A DNA stretch of 64,000 nucleotides, taken from Mytilisepta virgata. Lineage: Eukaryota > Mollusca > Bivalvia > Mytilida > Mytilidae. This document shows positions 21,974-33,867 of the stretch, piece by piece; within the stretch, counting starts at the first letter, position 1; each line of letters begins with the position of its first letter. The stretch is taken from contig JAPWFG010000023.1 in the NCBI GenBank assembly GCA_028015205.1, forward strand, positions 930,001 through 994,000, given 5' to 3'. The notes under the pieces were generated by a model. That model ran no database searches, had not been told where the DNA came from, and saw only the letters and a program-made list of their open reading frames with translations. The position numbers and the translations under genes were made by a program.

Positions 21974-23074
21974 TAGCTCAGCTGACCCAAAGGGTCATGT
22001 GAGGTGCTGTCATCACTTTGCATCCGTTGTTGTTGTCGTTGTCGTCTGTAAACTTTTCACATTTTAATCTTCTCTGAAACCACTTGGCCAATTGGAACAA
22101 AACTTGGCAGGATGTTCATTGGATGGTACTTTACAAAGTTTGAGTTTTTGGTGCTGATTGGAAATTCAACATGGCTGTCCGGGCCAATAATGCATTCTGA
22201 TTGGCTGAAATTTCAAAAATGTTCTTCTGAGAAACTGAATTGTGATATTGTTGGAATGTTCCTTGGATGGTCCTCTTCTAATTTTGAGTTTTTGGTGCGG
22301 ATCTGAAATCCAAGATGGCTGCCCCCATGGAACATAGTTTAACAGAAACTGTTTCATACATTTAAACCAAATCATGCGCAAATGATACTAGGATGGTCCT
22401 CTACTAACATGTTACATAGTTTAACATAGAACCCTATGGGGAATACATACAAATAGCTTCTTCTCAAAAACCGTCTCACACAAACATACCAAATCATGCA
22501 CAAATGATCCTAGGGTGGTCCTTTACTGATTTTGAGTTTTTGGTGTTGATCTGGAATCTAAGACGGCCGCCACCATGGAACATAGTTTAACATAGAACCC
22601 TAAGGGAAATACATACAAACATCTTCTCAGAAACTGTTTCACACGTTTAAACCAAATCAGGCACAAATGATACTAGGGTGGTCCTCTCCTGATTTAGAGT
22701 TTTTGGTGCCAATCTGAAATCCAAGATGGCCACTACCGCAGAACATAGTTTAACATAGAACCATATGGGAAATACATACAGATTTTTCTTGGAAGCCATT
22801 CCACAGATTTAGATCAAATTGTACACAAATAATACTCGGGTGGTTATTTTCTAATTTTTAGTTTTTTTTGCTGATCTGAAATTCAAGATGGCCACCAGGA
22901 CAGAATATTCTTTAACATTGGACCATATGGGGAAAATGTTTTAAAATTCTTCCTTCTGTGAACCACTTTAGCATTTAAAAACAAAATTTGCTGGAAACCT
23001 CATTTAAGAGTCTTCTACAAAATTTGTTTTTGATATATCAGGTGAGTGATACAGGCTTTTGAGAGCCTCTGGTT
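21974..23074 (+). mobile_element. Pearl-like element, copy c
   Basis: 5' end TAGCTCAGCTGACCCAAAGG, 3' end CAGGTGAGTGATACAGGC...GAGAGCCTCTGGTT. The core consists of about five diverged units of roughly 160-180 bp. Confidence 0.85.
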
Positions 23075-23456
23075 TGTGGGTATATGACTCTGATAACCCA
23101 CATATATTTTCGACGGAAGTCCCTTATATGGAAGATAAATGAGCATGTGCGTGCCAACCAACATACATGAATTAACTCTCCAAGTTCCATAACGAAATAA
23201 CACAAGATAGCAGTGAAATGATGTCAGACATCAGAGTAATCTCGGACTAGGTTGTACCATGCTGTGCTTAGCGAAGCCCTTAATTTTATATGGACATCTA
23301 ACTATAGGGTCCTAACTATTGGATTATGATCATACCTCACATTTAAAAAATATCTTTCACTATAGTAATAAATGTTATTTTGAGACAGACTATTGATGCG
23401 TAAACTTTGCTCACAAACTGAAAAAATCTATCAGAGAGAGAGTTTACACAGCAATA

Positions 23457-23719
23457 GGGGCCTCGGTGGCCGAGTGGTCTAGGTAGTTCGTCATGACTAC
23501 TAGTGATCACTAGCCTGTCAACACTGAAGTTGTGAATTCGAATCTCACCTGTGGCGGGGTGTGTTCGACTCCGATCTTAATTGACAAGGATTGCCAATTT
23601 TCCTACCGAAGGTCGGTGGTTCTCTATGGGTACTCCGGCTTCCTCCACCAATAAAAACTGGCCGCCACGAAATAGCCAAATGTGCTGAAAACGGCGTAAA
23701 ACCCCAATTAAACAAACAA
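23457..23719 (+). mobile_element. tRNA-headed SINE, copy 4
   Basis: Intact A box TGGCCGAGTGG, B box (GAATTCGAATCTC, one base off), full body and AAAC tail. Duplication ACACAGCAATA / ACACATCAATA (one mismatch) at 23446-23456 and 23720-23730. Confidence 0.92.
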
Positions 23720-23750
23720 ACACATCAATAAACTAGGTAAAGATAGCATT

Positions 23751-24028
23751 TAAGGTATCCAGACCATAATAGATAATGATCGAAAATTGTGTCTCGTTTT
23801 GACCGTGAATGGCTGAACCAAACAGTTTAAAGCTGGAATTTTGTATATATATTTTTCTCAAGTTGAAACACACTTTGTTGTTTATATGCAGAGTCTGTAA
23901 AAATAAGTTAGTTATATTGGCATTTCCGAAGTTTGCCGATAATTACCGAAGTCATTTCAATTGCGTTGTATGGGACATCCGGGAACTTTTAAATAATCAC
24001 GTGGTCATTTATGGTCCGGATACCTTAA
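23751..24028. repeat. TIR MITE, TAAGGTATCC family
   Basis: TAAGGTATCCAGACCATAA at the left pairs with ATGGTCCGGATACCTTA at the right. 278 bp, non-coding. Confidence 0.8.
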
Positions 24029-24140
24029 TACTGTAGTATCTTTGTGATATGTATTTCATCTGCACTCCAAGAATTAAATGGTCTTCAGTGTGTTTAATAT
24101 AATTTCATGTCGACCTGAATGGAGTTTTAAAATACATGTA

Positions 24141-24316
24141 CAGTCAACTCTCGTTATGTCGAATCCATTGGGACCTGAAAATCTAGTTCGACTTAAGCGA
24201 AAATTTGAGATATCAGGAGTAAATCTGTATAGTTACTACTGTTAAGAGTCAAAACAGATAATTTGAGTTACATGGAATTTCGACTTAAATGTGTTCGAGA
24301 TAACGAGAGTCAACTT
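24141..24316. repeat. MITE with CAGTCAACTCTCG ends, copy 2
   Basis: Same family as 16677-16852 (TTCGACTTAAGCG, GAGATATCAGGAGTAAAT inside). Right end slightly decayed. Confidence 0.75.
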
Positions 24317-24649
24317 ACTTTTTTGGACGTGTGTAATTTTTTCGTAGTAAAGAAATTAGGCAATAAAATTCAATGTAAAAAGGAAAATTCTAAAAGATGT
24401 AGGTATATGGGATATACATTTCATTGTTTATTGTGTTTTAAAAAGGAGAGATAGTATTGGAAATATAAAACAGTAAGTTGGAAATAAAAATTTACTTCTA
24501 ATAAAATGGCATTGATCGAACTCATTTTGTTTAATCCGTAACCAGGAAAAACTCTGAAAGAAAGAAAAAAGTTGAATAATAAAATTTATATTTTTAAAAA
24601 TAAACCGTGGCCGATTGGAACACTCAGAAAGCACTAAGTTAACATATTT

Positions 24650-25040
24650 AGGGCCCCATCCGTCTGTCGGTCAGCATTTCCTTTGTCGTACGATAACTTA
24701 AGATTGCCTTCACGGATTTCTTTGGGCTTCACCAAAGGCAGGTCCCTTTCGGTTTTGAGGAAAATCTGACAACAATTTTTGAGGAAAACTTAGTTTTTGT
24801 ATGAAAAAATACATATTTTGAGAATTAACACTATGTCCTATGATAACTGCAGATTGCCTTCACAGATATTCATAAATTTTATACACAGTGTTGGACATGA
24901 TCAGAGGAAGGTCCCTTTTGATTTTTAGGAAAATCGGAAAACACTGTGTGGGGAATATATAGATTTTGAAGTGTTTTTGATTCCCATGAGTTCAATCACA
25001 CAAGCCGGCGGGGCCCTTTCTGACATTGTCAGTATTCTAG
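24650..25040. repeat. Dispersed repeat with GGGCCC ends
   Basis: Begins AGGGCCCCATCCGTC and ends GGCGGGGCCCTTTCTGACA. Two internal copies of a TACGATAACTTAAGATTGCC / TATGATAACTGCAGATTGCC unit about 140 bp apart. Type unknown. Confidence 0.5.
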
Positions 25041-25237
25041 TTCCATAAGTATCTGCAGTCTAAGGCTTTCTTATTCATCATTCAAGCACCCTAAAGAAAT
25101 TTTTTCTTCTTGTTTTGTCATTCTTATACTATACCCCATAGCTGTTGTCATGTTGAAGCTTTTGGAGCTGGTTTATAAGAACATAAGAACCCAGTGGTGC
25201 AATTTTCCATAATGTTATGTTTCTCATTATCTTGTAG

Positions 25238-25371
25238 AAACTGTTCATGTGAAATCAAGTCTTCCACATGCGATGGGAACACATGAGAGTGTACACGAGT
25301 TTGTCGTTTGGGCTGAAGATTCCTGTTATAATAGAGTTACAGGAACTGTTACCATAACAACGTACAATGAG
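25238..25371 (+). CDS. Block 1 E9: cadherin-like repeat 1, second half
   Basis: 134 bases, enters phase 1, leaves phase 0; acceptor TTATCTTGTAG, donor GTAAGTTT. Peptide QTVHVKSSLPH ... EFVVWAEDSCYNRVTGTVTI, ending TTYNE. AEDSCxNRVTxTVTI is the cadherin-like A-x-D-x-x-x-N and final strand. 23 of 45 residues are identical to block 2 E9 without gaps. Confidence 0.9.
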
Positions 25372-25833
25372 GTAAGTTTTATGGATTGTCATAAAAAAGA
25401 AAAAGTATGGAATTGAAATGCTGCATATCAGTGTCGTTTATGTTTTAAAGCAAGAACGGATACACTTGAGAAATGTTTTCTGGTCATGAAATTAATGCTC
25501 CCTGCTGCAACATCTACCCAGAGTTATCAGAATTCAAAATGTCAATGCTTACATGTCTAATGAGCTGTAATCTGTTTTATTGACATGATGTTATGTTATA
25601 TGGCTAAAAAGCTAGAAAATTTTTCCTCTTCATAAAAAGTGCCTCTGCTTGTCATTTTACGTCTTTAAACCTGTTTGGAGGTTAAAATACTAAGTTCTGT
25701 TTAAAACCAGTTCTACTTTAAAAATTTATCTGAGTTCTGGAAATGTAAACAAAATTCATTTCATTATTGTCATCTGACGAATAGTCACATTTCATTATCC
25801 TGTAAGTATGGTTCACATAAATTTTGATTTAAA

Positions 25834-28563
25834 CAGGGTTCTCACTAAGAATTTTTCATGATGAGTCCTGGGACTCATCCTTTTTCAGAATGGTTAGTCC
25901 CAGCTCATTTTGATGAGTCCCAGGACTCATCGCCACTTTTTAGCTCACCTGACCCAAAGGGTCAAGTGAGCTTTTCTCATCACTTGGCGTCCGTCGTCCG
26001 TCGTCGTCCGGCGTCGTCGTTAACATTTTACATTTTGAACTTCTTCTAGAGAACCACTGAATGGAATGAAACCAAACATGGCATGAATGTTCCTTATGAG
26101 GTGCTGACCAAGTGTTGTTACTTTGTAGCCGATCCATCATCCAAGATGGCTGCCAGCGGGGAACTTAGTTTAACATAGGACCCTATGGGAAATGCATACA
26201 AATGACTTCTTTTAGAGAACCACTGAATGGAATGAAACTAAATCTGGCATGAATGTTCCTTATGAGGTGCTGACCAAGTGTTGTTACTTTGTAGCCGATC
26301 CATCATCCAAGATGGCCGCCAGAGGGGGACTTAGTTTAACATAGGACCCTATGGGAAATGCATACAAATGACTTCTTTTAGAGAACCGTTGAATGGAATG
26401 AAACCAAACATGGCATGAATGTTCCTTATGAGGTGCTGACCAAGTGTTGTTACTTTGTAGCTGATCCATCATCCAAGATGGCCGCCAGCGGGGAACTTAG
26501 TTTAACATAGGACCCTATGGGAAATGCATACAAATGACTTCTTTTAGAGAACCACTTAATGGAATGAAAATAAATCTGGCATGAATGTTCCTTATGAGGT
26601 GCTGACCAAGTGTTGTTACTTTATAGCCGATCCATCATCCAAGATGGCCGCCAGAGGGGGACTTAGTTTAACATAGGACCCTATGGGAAATGCATACAAA
26701 TGACTTCTTTTAGAGAACCGTTGAATGGAATGAAACCAAACATGGCATGAATGTTCCTTATGAGGTGCTGACCAAGTGTTGTTACTTTGTAGCCGATCCA
26801 TAATCCAAGATGGCCACCAGCGGGGAACTTAGTTTAACATAGGACCCTATGGGAAATGCATACAAATGACTTCTTTTAGAGAACCACTGAATGGAATGAA
26901 AGTAAATCTAGGATGAATGTTCCTTATGAGGTGCTGACCAAGTGTTGTTACTTTGTAGCTGATCCATCATCCAAGATGGCCGCCAGCGGGGAACTTAGTT
27001 TAACATAGGACCCTATGGGAAATGCATACAAATGACTTCTTTTAGAGAACCACTGAATGGAATGAAAGTAAATCTGGCATGAATGTTCCTTATGAGGTGC
27101 TGGCCAAGTGTTGTTACTTTGTAGCCGATCCATCATCCAAGATGGCCGCCAGAGGGAGACTTAGTTTAACATAGGACCCTATGGGAAATGCATACAAATG
27201 ACTTCTTTTAGAGAACCGTTGAATGGAATGAAACCAAACATGGCATGAATGTTCCTTATGAGGTGCTGACCAAGTGTTGTTACTTTGTAGCCGATCCATA
27301 ATCCAAGATGGCCGCCAGCGGGGGACTAAGTTTAACATAGAACCCTATGGGAAATGCATACAAATGACTTCTTTTAGTGACCCACTTAATGGAATGAAGC
27401 CAAACATGGCATGAATATTCCTTATTAAGTGCTGACCAAGTGTTGTTACTTTGTAGCTGATCCATCATCCAAGATGGCCGCCAGCGGGGAACTTAGTTTA
27501 ACATAGGACCCTACGGGAAATGCATACAAATGACTTCTTTTAGAGAACCACTGAATGGAATGAAACTAAATCTGGCATGAATGTTCCTTATGAGGTGCTG
27601 ACCAAGCGTTGTTACTTTGTAGCCGATCCATCATCCAAGATGGCCGCCAGAGGGGGACTTAGTTTAACATAGGACCCTATGGGAAATGCATACAAATGAC
27701 TTCTTTTAGAGAATCGTTGAATGGAATGAAACCAAACATGGCATGAATGTTTCTTATGAGGTGCTGACCAAGTGTTGTTACTTTGTAGCCGATCCATAAT
27801 CCAAGATGGCCGCTAGCCAGGGACTTAGTTTAACATAGAACCCTATGGGAAATGCATACAAATGACTTCTTTTAGTGAACCACTTAATGGAATGAAGCCA
27901 AACATGGCATGAATATTCCTTATGAAGTGCTGACCTAGTGTTGTTACTTTGTAGCTGATCCATCATCCAAGATGGCTGCCAGCGGGGGACTAAGTTTAAC
28001 ATTGGACCCTATGGGAAATGCATACAAATGACTTCTTTTAGAGAACCAATGAATGGAATGTAACAAAACATAGCATGAATGTTCCTTATGAGGTGCTGAC
28101 CAAGTGTTGTTACTTTGTTGCCGATCCATCATCCAAGATGTTTAGAAGTCTATCAGAAAATTGTAAAAAAAATTCTGAATGGTCACAACTTGACCACATA
28201 TTCAAAAATAATAATGATAAGATGTCTTCAGTAGCTATTGTAAGACTACACTAAGATGACCTGTTTTTAATTTTAGATACTGTGTCAAATTAAACCAATC
28301 TTGGTCTCAATCATTATATAATTTTACATAATTTCCAAAATCACAATAGATACAGGTGAGCGACACAGGCTCTTGAGAGCCTCTAGTTAACGTACATTAC
28401 TGCATGATTTTGACCATGGTAGGCCTATTGTACTATTGTTAATGTTTAATTAAACAACATGTGCTACCTTAAAATCCCAGGGACGCACAAGTTTGAAGGA
28501 TGACGCGTCCAGTCCAATTTTAGCGCGTCCAGGACGCGTACACGCGCCTTAGCGAGAACCCTG
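25834..28563. mobile_element. TIR element with CAGGGTTCTC ends, hosting a pearl-like element
   Basis: CAGGGTTCTCACTAAG at the left and CTTAGCGAGAACCCTG at the right (15 of 16 bases inverted-identical), CAG-type ends as in hAT relatives. Subterminal palindromes GATGAGTCCTGGGACTCATC (left) and GCGCGTCCAGGACGCG (right). The pearl-like array 25941-28388 lies inside. Confidence 0.6.
25941..28388 (+). mobile_element. Pearl-like element, copy d, with a 13-unit 166-bp array
   Basis: 5' end TAGCTCACCTGACCCAAAGG, 3' end CAGGTGAGCGACACAGGC...GAGAGCCTCTAGTT. The marker GATCCATCATCCAAGATGGC recurs every 166 bp from 26131 to 28123 (12 exact periods). Units carry variants (CCAGCGGGGAAC, CCAGAGGGGGAC and others) in a repeating order. 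Minus-strand frames of about 62 codons per unit are by-products of the repeat. Confidence 0.92.
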
Positions 28564-29212
28564 TTAAAATTCAGTAAGTAAAAGATTTTTTATAACTTTT
28601 TCAATTGGATGGTAGACATGCAGTTCGAAAAGGAAAATAAGATATTTGTCTGTTTGAAATTACAATTATTATTTGTACCACAGGAAACAGAAGCTGAAAT
28701 AAAGACTTTTAAGACAAAATGTTAAATTAGAAAACAGGAAAGATCAAAATATTTTGAAAAAAGTACAAAATTCAGAAAAACCAAAAGGGAGGTCAGGTCA
28801 TGAAATTTAGTTACCAAACAGGAGATCCTGAAATAAAGAAAATATGCCTAATGTGGAAAAATCTCATTGACCTAAAGGACTGACATGAGACTAACAAATC
28901 GTATTATAAATTGCTATTTATTTTTTTTCAGTGGGGTGCAATGTATTTGTTCATACAGATTTAGCTTGAAGAGTAAACCTTTATCCATCATGTGGTTAAG
29001 ATCAAATTATCAATTTACCCATTAAAATAGGCATATATTTGCAAATATTCCATTGGTTCTATCAGCAGTGTTAACATTCTTCCCTAAATTGCTGTTTTCA
29101 GTGGAAGATGACCCTTGGAAGATCATTTCATGTGCATCGATCTGCCACTGTTATGACATCCAATCACATGCAGTTCTTTTGTCACACCTTTTGACCAATC
29201 AGGCGTAATGTT
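28564..29212. other. Intron part, mostly nothing recognised
   Basis: 29100-29212 resembles 59890-60050 (TTTTGACCAATCAGGC-TAATGTTAT), i.e. the outer part of the repeat family described at 60138-60270. Confidence 0.45.
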
Positions 29213-29640
29213 ATTATACCCCCATAAACAAAGTTTTGGGGGGGTATATATGAATCACCCTGTCTATCTGTCCATATACCTTGTAAGCGCAACTCCTAAA
29301 CTGTTCAATGGATTTTGATGAAACTTTATATGAAGGTTGGGCATCAAGGTGGAGGAACATGAAGCGAGATAATTATCGCCAGATGCTTGCAAAGGAAGAT
29401 AATCCATCTTAAGGGTTTTACATGTTTAAAACTTGTAAGCGCAACTCCTCCAAAACCCTTCAATGGATTTTGATGAAATTTTATATGAAGGTTGGGCATC
29501 ATATGTAGATGAGCATGAAGCAAGATAATTATCGCTGGATGCTTGCAAAGTAAATAATCCAACTTAAGGGTTTTACATGTATATAAAGTTGTAAGCACAA
29601 CTCCTAGTATTGCAAGTGGGGGTGGGTTATCACTCAGTGA
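29213..29640 (+). repeat. ATTATACCCCC dispersed repeat, copy 1
   Basis: Begins ATTATACCCCCATAAACAAAG, then GGGGGTATATATGAATCACC and two units of GTAAGCGCAACTCCT...CAATGGATTTTGATGAAA. Related to 35271-35540 and 45849-46097; the 3' end is unclear. Confidence 0.65.
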
Positions 29641-29732
29641 GGTCACTAACTTTCTTGACTGTGCTCATTGAATTTACCTAGTTACATCAAACCTAAAAAT
29701 CAAGTATTAATAAGAAATACATACTTATATCC

Positions 29733-30553
29733 ATTCAAAAGTGAAGAACTGGAAAATCTTCAACTCATTTTAGCTCAACTGGCCCATAGTGCCATGTGAG
29801 CTATTGTCATCACTTGTCGTCTTTCGTCATCTTAAAATTTCCTTTAAAGCTCTTCTCTGAAATCACTAGGCTAATTGGAACAAAACTTGGCAGCATTGGT
29901 CCTTAGGTGGTCCTCTTTCAGAATTATATCTGATGACCTGACCCATCATCCAAGATGGCCACCAGAGCCAAACATAGTTTAACAGAGGACCATACGGGAA
30001 ATTTACTTAAAGATATATTTGTCTGAAACCACTTCGCCAATTAGAATAAAAGTTGGCAGCAATTGTCCTTTGGTGGTCCTCCTTCAGAATTATATCTGAT
30101 GACCCCGCCCATCATCAAAGATTATGCGCCAGAGTCAAACTTAATTTAACATAGGACCCTATGGGAAAATTACTTAAAGATCTTCTTGACTGAAACCACT
30201 TGGCCAATTGGGACAAAAGTTAGCAACAATTGTCCTTAGGTGGTCCTCTTTCACAATTATATCCTATGACCCCGCTCGTCACCCAAGATAGCCGACAAAG
30301 CCGAACATAGTTTAACATAGGACCTAATGGGAAAATTCACTGAAAAATCTTCTTTGAAACCAGTGAGCAAATTGGAACTTGACAGCAATATTCCAGACTG
30401 CCAGTCAAGATGGACATAGCCCAGGTGAGCGATACAGGCTCCTGGGAGTCTCTAGTTAAAATTTAGTGTCTTTCCCCTCGTTCCGCTGCGGTCCACTGAG
30501 GAAAGACATGAATTTTAAAACCTTGTTGAAGATTTTCCAGCCTTCACTTTGAA
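29733..30553. repeat. Hairpin repeat interrupted by a pearl-like element
   Basis: Left arm TCAAAAGTGAAGAACTGGAA...TCTTCAAC (29733-29770) pairs with GTTGAAGATTTTCCAGCC...TTCACTTTGAA (30525-30553). The uninterrupted relative at 60138-60270 shows the loop without the insertion. Confidence 0.75.
29771..30457 (+). mobile_element. Pearl-like element, copy e
   Basis: 5' end TAGCTCAACTGGCCCATAGT, 3' end CCAGGTGAGCGATACAGGCT...GGGAGTCTCTAGTT, about four core units. Inserted next to the left arm of the hairpin repeat. Confidence 0.85.
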
Positions 30554-30810
30554 CTCATGAAAGAAGCTATTAATCGTCTGTATGCAACTCATACAGGATT
30601 TTTTTTTATTTTTGCAGTTAAAAAAATTGACAGCTCTAAGTTTTGTCATTTCAAAAATAGCATAGTAATGTGATTTTCATGTGAATAAAATAAAATAAAA
30701 TAACCTTTCATAGTTGAATGCCAAATAGAACTAATGCTTCATCAAATTTGAAACTTTGATTATGTGACATTGCTTGTGCTCCTTCAGATTTAAAATTTAA
30801 TATTTTAAAG

Positions 30811-30970
30811 CCACCGTACTTTCCTGATTTACCAAAGACGGAGATTGTGGATGAAGAAGAAACTGGTGACTTGGTGTCATTTACTGTAGCTGATGATCAA
30901 GGCGATCCTACAGATAATTGTGCAATCACCAAAACTGTCCCAGATACTACAGGAATGTTTAGAATAAATA
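30811..30970 (+). CDS. Block 1 E10: cadherin-like repeat 2, first half
   Basis: 160 bases, enters phase 0, leaves phase 1; donor GTATGTAA. Peptide PPYFPDLPKTEIVDEEETGD, then LVSFTVADDQGDPTDN. PPxF after an Asn-ending repeat is the classic cadherin inter-repeat junction, and TVADDQGD is like the cadherin DxD region. The acceptor is weak (ATTTTAAAG); a stronger CCTTCAG lies 23 bases upstream (30781-30787) but would bring a TAA and shift the frame. Block 2 E10 starts at the matching residue. Confidence 0.85.
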
Positions 30971-31199
30971 GTATGTAATTATGCCATGTGCCTACGTATT
31001 TTATATATGAATTCTATTTTAAGGTTATTGCCGCATCAATATTTACTCCGTATATCCTTTATTTTTTTGTCTTGCCTTCGAAGAATGACGAAAAAAGGTG
31101 AGATATAGGTATTACTTTCTTGGAGCAGTGACAAACTTTTTTAAAACCTTAATAACTTTCCAGATATAACACATACACTTAAGATCACTGGTCTACAGA

Positions 31200-31756
31200 T
31201 ACATTATGATAAAAACTTTATAGCTGTATACTTGTCTTGACCTTGACCTGATTTTCATGGTTAATTGACTTCATAAACATAAACAGTTGTAAAATCTGCA
31301 TCACATTTTGGTAAATAAGTCTATTTCTTAGCAACTGTAATACCTAGAACCATTCTGTTGTATCTGTAGATAGTTCTTCGTAGGTACATGCAAAGTCTTA
31401 CACCTGTTAAAGGACCTTGACCTCAATTTCATGCTTGAATGAATTGTTTCTCATATTTGTACATAAGTCTATTTCTCATCAACTGTAATACCTAGATAGT
31501 TCTTAGTGGGTACATGCTCATCTAAGACCTTGACCTCAATTTCGAACTTGGGTGATTTGCATCACATTTTTACGATTAAGTCCATTTTTCTGTAGGTGTT
31601 ATACACCTATACACACTGTATATTGTCTGTAGATACTTCATTGGCAAGTACATTTTCAGGTTGACAGCTGTCATCCTGACCTTGACCTCAGTTTCATGTT
31701 TGAATGACTCTCTTAACATTTTCACAAATAAGTCTATTTTTCAGCAAATGTAATAG
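31200..31756. repeat. Degenerate tandem repeat, ~115-150 bp units
   Basis: CCTTGACCTCAATTTCATG recurs near 31241, 31415, 31529 and 31679, each followed by TTGAATGA and AAGTCTATTT. The series continues after the hAT insertion at 36830, and a second array of the same family lies at 50530-51000. Confidence 0.65.
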
Positions 31757-32367
31757 CAGTGTTCTCCCTGGCCCAATCGTAATTGCTGAAATCCTATCAG
31801 TTCGTGCGGAGATCCTATCGATGTTTACAATTTTCAACATGTTGGAAATTTACGGTTGTCATAATTGCCGCTTACGATCAAAAGAAATTTTAACAATTTT
31901 TAACACCTTTAATGATATCGATTGTTTTCACCCAAGTGACCCAAGCCAAAGGTTAAGATAAAAATGGCTGCCGAAAAAATGAAAAACATAAATCTTTGTT
32001 CTACAATAATAAGTCATTGCATCACCAGCTCCTAAACGTAGAAAGATTACTCCAGTTAGCTCTATGTTAACAAAATGATTCAACAAGCCTACTTGTGAGA
32101 GTACTGCACAATCTACACAAGATTTTGTCGAGATAGATTTGAACACCGAACGTGACGGCGATACACAGTTGAACATTGCCAATGCCAAACCTGTATCTAA
32201 AGCTCGTCAGACTGGGGTTGATCCAAACTGGAAAAAGTCATTTCCATGGATGAAAGTCACTCCTGATCAGAATGGTATGTTTTGTAATTACTGCATCAAG
32301 TTTAATAAGAGACCAAAGAGTGGTACAGAAACATGGTTAGAGAAAACCTGCAATAACCTTGTGAAAG

Positions 32368-32584
32368 CAGAGGTCGACTTAAAAAATTTAAAAGTATGGC
32401 CAGTAGGGCCAGTTAGAGTGTAAATTAACTGGCCCTTCTCAAATAAAATTTGCCCTAATAATACTATCTAAGTGAAAATATAGTCAAATGTACAGGCCAA
32501 TGGGGCCAGTAGTTTTTATGTTCAACTGGCCCTATCAAAATTCTACTGGCCTCGGGCCAGCGGGCCAGTGCTTAAGTCGACCCC
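32368..32584. mobile_element. MITE inserted in the hAT transposase
   Basis: Ends CAGAGGTCGACTTAA and TTAAGTCGACCCCTG are inverted copies (14 of 15). A TGTGAAAG motif stands before the left end (32360-32367) and again across the right end (32584-32591). The interior is rich in GGCCAGT / ACTGGCC. Removing it restores the transposase frame across the site, so it came after the hAT. Confidence 0.85.
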
Positions 32585-33713
32585 TGTGAAAGAGAGCCTG
32601 AACACACACCAGAAATCTAAGATATACCAACAGGCAGCAGAACTTGAGGCACAGTCTATACTAACCGGTAAAGGACAAAGCATACAGGACCACTTACTCA
32701 ACACTGTTCCATGGAGAGAGTAGCTTTGATTGGTGCCTTCTGATGTATGTACTGGTTAGCACATGAAGAGATTGCCCACACTACTCACTACCCATCACTA
32801 CTGGAACTTGCCAAAGCTCTGGGTTGTGACTACCTGAACCTTCTACAGAAAGCTGATAATGTAAACTATACAAGCCAACGTACAATGCAGGAGATGCTCC
32901 AGACTATTTCTTCAAATATTCAGCTACCAATCACACAAGACCTGACCAATAGTCCCTACTTCTCAATACTGATAGATGAGACAACAGACATAGCAGTCGT
33001 CAAACAGATGTCACTCATGGCCAGATACCTTAATTGAGACATGGAAGTACAGACATCATTCCTTGAACTAATTGGCCTACCAGATGGCAAGGCAGATACC
33101 ATAATGACAGCACTCAATACCTAGATGACAGAAAACCAACTCAATACTAATAGACTCAATGGTGTTGGCTCTGATGGTGCTGCTGTAATGGTTGGCAAGA
33201 AAACAGGGGTAAGTATAAAATGAATTAAAACTTTGACTGATTATTTTTATTGATCATATTAAACATTTAATGTGTATCTTTTTATGTTCAAACAAGTTAT
33301 TATTATAAAAGTCTTTTGTAGCATGTTAAAAGTATAAAATGAATTTTAACTTCAAAAAATTTCTATGGAAATTTTTATTGATCATATTCAACAGTTAACA
33401 TGTATCTTTTTATGTTTAAACAAATTATTACAAAAATTCTTTGCATCATTTTAAAAATAATCTTCTATTTATTGTAGGTTGCTACCCGACTGAAGGTCGC
33501 TAATCCAGAGATGGTAAATGTCCACTGCATAGCCCATAGAATTGCACTTGCCTCAGGTCAAGCAAGTGAAAATATCAACTACCTCAAGAAGTTTAAGAGC
33601 ATAATGCGCCAGATCTTCTACTTCTGTCAGAACTCAGATATCAGAATGCATGGTTTAAAAGAAATACAGGTATTTATAAACTACTGTAAATTACATCAAT
33701 GATAGATGACAAT

Positions 33714-33867
33714 GAGGAACCTGAGTGAGTTATCTTTTGCTAACCAATATAGGTAAGGGAGATAATCAATTTGTCTCCCTTTTAGCCTCAGGACAAAAGG
33801 GAGAGCATTTAATTATCTCCCTTACCTACATTGGTTAGGAAACGATAACTCACTCAGGTTCCTTATT
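33714..33867. repeat. Foldback MITE in a transposase intron
   Basis: GAGGAACCTGAGTGAGTTAT on the left pairs with ATAACTCACTCAGGTTCC on the right; inner arms GGTAAGGGAGATAATCAA and ATTATCTCCCTTACC also pair. Almost fully palindromic. Confidence 0.85.

Noticed and set aside
25940..28132. Series of ~62-codon minus-strand frames ending in ILDDGSATK
   Set aside because: They repeat with the 166-bp period of the pearl-like array and recur, diverged, in the other pearl copies (11387, 21185); by-products of non-coding repeats.
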